The notes under the pieces: model-generated | What the model was told of the DNA's origin: nothing | Databases searched by the model: none | The model's input: only the letters and a program-made list of their open reading frames with translations | Part shown: piece after piece, positions 5,496-8,122 of the stretch | Layout: each line of letters starts with the position of its first letter | Numbering within the stretch: position 1 is the stretch's first letter | Origin: JASFEQ01 sp050122535 | GTDB taxonomy: Bacteria > Desulfobacterota > DSM-4660 > Desulfatiglandales > HGW-15 | Direction of reading: 5' to 3' | DNA length: 8,122 nucleotides | NCBI GenBank assembly: GCA_050122535.1 | Contig: JASFIT010000205.1 | Coordinates: 1 to 8,122, forward strand | Made by a program: the position numbers and the translations under genes

Positions 5496-6371
5496 TCACT
5501 CCCCCTTTTTGGTGTAATCGTAAAAACCTCTACCGGTCTCTCGCCCCCTCATGCCTGCGCGGTTCAGGTTTTTTACCCAGACGGGGAGACGAAATCTATC
5601 ACCCAATTGCTCTGCCATATACTCTGTAACATGGATCGTCAACGGGATGCCACTGAGAAAATCAATGAGTTCGAACGGGCCCATGGGATGGCCAAGGCCA
5701 AATTTGGCCCCCAAATCCACATCCTCCACCGAGCCTACCCCTTCTTCAACGATCCGGGCCGCCTCACAGATCAAAGCATTCATCATTCGATTGACAATGA
5801 AGGCCGGGCTGTCTGTAGAAACGATGGGTGTCTTTCCCATTAACTTGGCCAGCGCTTTGATTTTCTCAACCGTCTCGTCCGATGTCAATGTACCGCGAAC
5901 CACCTCCACAAGTCTCATCACGGGCACGGGGTTAAAGAAATGCATCCCAGCTACCAGCTCAGGTCTCTTGGTGACCGAAGCAATTTCCGAAACAGAAAGG
6001 GACGACGTATTTGTCAAGAGAAGGGCCTCCTTGGAGGCGACCAATTTGTCGATCTTTTTGAACATCTCCTTTTTCAGATCCATGTCCTCAAATACGGCCT
6101 CGATAATCACATCAGCATCCTTGATGATGTCAAGGTCCGTGGAGAATTCCATTCTGGAGAGGGTTGCATCCCTTTCTTCGGCACTTAATTTCTCCTTGGA
6201 AACCAATGTCTCAAGATTCTTCTCCACCATCTTCAGTCCTTTATCCATGATCTCTTTGTTCACATCTGTGCCCTGGACCTGAAACCCGTTCTGGGCAAAG
6301 GCCTGAACTATGCTCATTCCCACCTTACCTATGCCGATGACCTTAAGATTAATGTCCTTCGAAATCTCCAT
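5496..6371 (-). CDS. 3-hydroxyacyl-CoA dehydrogenase (3-hydroxybutyryl-CoA dehydrogenase type)
   Basis: A 291-residue single-function dehydrogenase of the short (about 280-300 residue) bacterial type. It oxidises 3-hydroxyacyl-CoA to 3-oxoacyl-CoA with NAD, or the reverse, in beta-oxidation-like pathways. The Rossmann start is VIGIGKVGMSIVQ (11-23) with Gly13, Gly15 and Gly18; the family's usual later Gly is Ser20. Asp36 at the end of the second strand indicates NAD. The catalytic pair is present as His144 (HFFNP) and Glu156 at the normal 12-residue spacing, with NTSSL at 121-125. The C-terminal domain shows SPAFIVNR (188-195), EEGVGSVEDVD, GLGHPMGPFELIDF (225-238) and GRGFYDY. I start at ATG 6371 because AAGGAG lies 9 bases upstream; the TTG at 6377 would be only 3 bases from it. 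It follows the ferredoxin gene by 52 bases and is probably the last gene of the AOR operon. Confidence 0.92.
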   Translation of the reverse strand: MEISKDINLKVIGIGKVGMSIVQAFAQNGFQVQGTDVNKEIMDKGLKMVEKNLETLVSKEKLSAEERDATLSRMEFSTDLDIIKDADVIIEAVFEDMDLKKEMFKKIDKLVASKEALLLTNTSSLSVSEIASVTKRPELVAGMHFFNPVPVMRLVEVVRGTLTSDETVEKIKALAKLMGKTPIVSTDSPAFIVNRMMNALICEAARIVEEGVGSVEDVDLGAKFGLGHPMGPFELIDFLSGIPLTIHVTEYMAEQLGDRFRLPVWVKNLNRAGMRGRETGRGFYDYTKKGE

Positions 6372-6380
6372 AACCAATTA

Positions 6381-6386
6381 CTCCTT
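6381..6386 (-). promoter_or_regulatory. Ribosome binding site choosing ATG 6371
   Basis: AAGGAG on the minus strand is separated by TAATTGGTT (9 bases) from ATG 6371 but by only 3 bases from the in-frame TTG at 6377. This spacing decides the start of the 3-hydroxyacyl-CoA dehydrogenase gene. Confidence 0.7.
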
Positions 6387-6404
6387 TCTGTTTTTTTCTA
6401 TTTT

Positions 6405-6430
6405 CCTCTCTAGGATACATCCTTTAGAGG
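6405..6430. repeat. Inverted repeat overlapping the ferredoxin stop codon
   Basis: CCTCT (6405-6409) pairs with AGAGG (6426-6430), and AGGAT (6412-6416) with ATCCT (6419-6423), separated by a two-base mismatch on each side and a tight loop. The TAA stop of the ferredoxin gene (6426-6424) lies inside the right arm. On the minus strand it is followed by an A-rich run rather than T residues, so it is not an intrinsic terminator. It may mark mRNA processing or tune expression between the ferredoxin and dehydrogenase genes. Confidence 0.4.
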
Positions 6431-6894
6431 GTTATTCCTCCGGGTATTCTTTGGCTTCCCTCTCGGCGATCTACAAATTGGACAGCTCCAGTCGCACAGA
6501 ACTGGACACATTTTGGCTCACCTCCACAAAGATCGCACATCAAAACATTTCCTTCAGGGCTTATGGAAAGGGCATGATGAGGACAGGCAGCGATGCATAG
6601 GGTGCAGTTGTTGCATCGTTCCTCATTTATGGTAACCCATCCTGTGACCGAATCAAGCTCTATAGCGTGCCTGTGGCACACTTTCATACAAGCCGGGTCT
6701 CTGCAATTTCTACATAGCCTGGAGATCATGAGTCCGTCGAACATACGGCGCTCTATGCGTATTCTTGCTTTGCTAGGATTGCTCTCCCCTTCTTTGAACA
6801 CAGAACAAGCAAGTTCACACAAACCACAGCCCGTACAAACGTCTCCATTGATGAAAAAGTTCTTCTGTGAATTTTCGGTTTTTGGTGCAACCAT
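6424..6894 (-). CDS. Ferredoxin-type electron transfer subunit with four [4Fe-4S] clusters
   Basis: A 156-residue HycB/DMSO-reductase-type iron-sulfur protein with sixteen cysteines in four groups: 20/23/26/30, 61/64/69/73, 94/97/100/104 and 120/123/129/133. The first and third groups have the ferredoxin pattern CX2CX2CX3C (CTGCGLCELAC and CNNCTLCIAAC). The second and fourth have the wider CX2CX4CX3C and CX2CX5CX3C spacing. No signal peptide or membrane segment is present, so it is cytoplasmic. It begins 18 bases after the AOR-family gene, and is most likely its electron-transfer partner, like AorA of Aromatoleum AOR or BamC of class II benzoyl-CoA reductase. It would carry low-potential electrons to or from ferredoxin or a larger complex. 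The start ATG 6894 follows AGGGGAATAAAAGGAA, with purine-rich sites nearby but no perfect Shine-Dalgarno. Confidence 0.88.
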   Translation of the reverse strand: MVAPKTENSQKNFFINGDVCTGCGLCELACSVFKEGESNPSKARIRIERRMFDGLMISRLCRNCRDPACMKVCHRHAIELDSVTGWVTINEERCNNCTLCIAACPHHALSISPEGNVLMCDLCGGEPKCVQFCATGAVQFVDRREGSQRIPGGITL

Positions 6895-6912
6895 TTCCTT
6901 TTATTCCCCTAC

Positions 6913-8122
6913 TTACAGCAAGTGAGATGGCTCCCTATCCAGCTTCAATCGGATCCGTGTTTCCTTCGAGGGGGTTCCGTCTTTATTCCAACCAAGAATT
7001 CGGTAATATTCATCCAGTGCCTTTTCATAGGCGTTCTTATCGATCTTGGCTCCCTTAAAGGGCTCCAGCTTATTGGGTTCATAGAAGACCTCAGGCGGCA
7101 TATCGCCATCTCTTCTTATCTCGCTCTCCCTGGCGTTGAACAATCTCTCCATATTCCATATCCGCTGCCCAATTTCCATCAGGTCATCATCATTTAAATC
7201 CCACCCAGTTATTGCATTGATGGATTCGCCAAATTCCTTAAAGCCTAGAGACCGCGTAGAACCGGTCCAAGGGGTGGCAAACTTGCAAACACCTATGGAA
7301 TCAGCGACGGTAGATAACATTTGCGTCCAATAGGCCATCCACGGCTTGCCTTTCCATGAGCCGATATCAGAGGAGACCCGCCTGCCGTAAATCTTGGCCA
7401 AGATATCCTCAGGGAGATTAAAGAACTCCAGCGCCACCCGGCCCCTCAGGTGATCATAGCCTCTGTTTGACGTGCTCTGACCTAACGGAGTGGCTTTTAA
7501 GGCCCTATCATCAATGGCTGATTCAATGGGCAACCCTTTGGTATGCGGGATATAACGTTCAGCGCCTCCTCCGATTTCCTCGGCTACTGACCGCCAACCA
7601 TTGGCCAGCCTATCTCCTAGGCCCTGTCTCATGGCCACCTGGTGGATGAACGCGAGGATTGCTTCTTTATTTCCCCATTCGAGGCAGAGACCATCCGTGA
7701 ACTTCTCGTCAATGATACCTCTTTGCCAAAGTTCCATAAGCCAGGCCAGATAGGAAGATACAGAGCCCACATCTAGGCCGTAGCGATTACAGAGGTCGTT
7801 AGCCACCAGAATAATATCCCAATCCGCATTGCCCACGTTGGGCCCAAATCCTCCCATAAAGTACCACTCGGGTCCTTCCCCCCAGGTACCCTGATAAGCG
7901 CCGGACTTGATGCGATAGCGATGCACACAATGCAGTGGACAAGCGAAACAAGTTAAGGTCCCAACCTTGTATCTTTCGTCAAAAATCTCAGCTTCTAGCT
8001 CTCCTTCGGCTACCTCAAAATGATTGTACTGATGATTATAGGCGCCCAGCAGTCCCATTTCATTGGTCATTGCAAAGATCACTAAAGTACCGTATCGGGA
8101 GAAAATGGGGTACTGTTTCGTC
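6913..8122 (-). CDS. Aldehyde:ferredoxin oxidoreductase family tungsten enzyme, C-terminal 402 residues
   Basis: The frame stays open to the right edge, so the 5' end is outside the window; the GTG at 8082 is internal. Residues just inside the edge read YPIFSRYGTLVIFAMTNEMG, matching the AOR block that ends in N-E-x-G. Cluster ligands are CX2CX3C (CFACPLHC, codons at 7950, 7941 and 7929) and the distant fourth Cys in DSIGVCKFA (codon 7287-7285), as in Pyrococcus AOR. The block RGYDHLRGR matches the usual G-x-DHLRG cofactor region, and the C-terminus has the typical DEYYRILGWNKDGTPS. The family uses a tungsten bis-pterin and a [4Fe-4S] cluster to oxidise aldehydes to acids, to reduce acids, or (BamB) to reduce benzoyl-CoA. 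The neighbouring 16-Cys ferredoxin and hydroxyacyl-CoA dehydrogenase fit either an aldehyde or an aromatic/acyl-CoA role, and the window does not settle this. Stop TAA is at 6915-6913. Confidence 0.9.
   Translation of the reverse strand, partial: TKQYPIFSRYGTLVIFAMTNEMGLLGAYNHQYNHFEVAEGELEAEIFDERYKVGTLTCFACPLHCVHRYRIKSGAYQGTWGEGPEWYFMGGFGPNVGNADWDIILVANDLCNRYGLDVGSVSSYLAWLMELWQRGIIDEKFTDGLCLEWGNKEAILAFIHQVAMRQGLGDRLANGWRSVAEEIGGGAERYIPHTKGLPIESAIDDRALKATPLGQSTSNRGYDHLRGRVALEFFNLPEDILAKIYGRRVSSDIGSWKGKPWMAYWTQMLSTVADSIGVCKFATPWTGSTRSLGFKEFGESINAITGWDLNDDDLMEIGQRIWNMERLFNARESEIRRDGDMPPEVFYEPNKLEPFKGAKIDKNAYEKALDEYYRILGWNKDGTPSKETRIRLKLDREPSHLL

Noticed and set aside
5551..6282. Plus-strand frame of 243 codons
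   Set aside because: It is wholly antisense to the 3-hydroxyacyl-CoA dehydrogenase gene, is Ser/Thr-rich and shows no family motif.
6913..8082. GTG 8082 as the true start of the AOR-family gene
   Set aside because: The frame continues upstream to the window edge with residues matching the AOR family, and there is no ribosome site before the GTG.

Overview
The window looks like chromosome of a strictly anaerobic bacterium, most likely a sulfate-reducing or syntrophic member of the Desulfobacterota (Deltaproteobacteria in the older sense). This placement is inference from gene content: a 2-hydroxyacyl-CoA dehydratase/benzoyl-CoA reductase-type subunit, an aldehyde:ferredoxin oxidoreductase (AOR) family protein with a 16-cysteine ferredoxin partner, a cytoplasmic bis-MGD (Mo/W) enzyme resembling the acetylene hydratase group, and acyl-CoA genes. 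No rRNA, tRNA, transposase, integrase, CRISPR array or phage gene was seen.

Layout. Six of the seven protein genes are on the minus strand. Reading that strand from the right edge, the first three are an AOR-family catalytic subunit (its 5' end lies beyond the window), a four-cluster ferredoxin (18-bp gap) and a 3-hydroxyacyl-CoA dehydrogenase (52-bp gap). They form a probable operon. A 223-base gap follows, holding a 41-base imperfect inverted repeat and a good extended -10 promoter. It leads into a radical SAM gene with an unusually spaced cysteine motif. The Mo/W oxidoreductase is the only plus-strand gene (2008-4260). It converges on the radical SAM gene and diverges from a CoA-transferase family gene. 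That gene is followed by a short gap with a second palindrome of a different type and then the first 70 codons of an HgdB/BcrB/BcrC-type gene running off the left edge.

The control region between the CoA-transferase gene and the Mo/W gene is the most informative non-coding part. It holds a near-consensus sigma-70 promoter firing leftward, a TetR-type palindrome over its -10 and start point, extra copies of the half-site, and a short plus-strand stretch whose translation resembles a TetR DNA-binding helix with no complete gene around it.

How the genes may work together (inference): the minus-strand genes fit anaerobic acyl-CoA metabolism, in which aldehydes or aromatic/acyl-CoA intermediates are handled by low-potential W enzymes and ferredoxin, 3-hydroxyacyl-CoA is oxidised with NAD, and CoA transfer and 2-hydroxyacyl-CoA dehydration (or ring reduction) occur in an adjacent unit. 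The exact substrate cannot be read from this window. Points that depart from family norms are a Gly in place of the catalytic Glu of the CoA-transferase, an Asn in place of the acetylene hydratase Asp in the Mo/W enzyme, and a CX7CX2C radical SAM motif.
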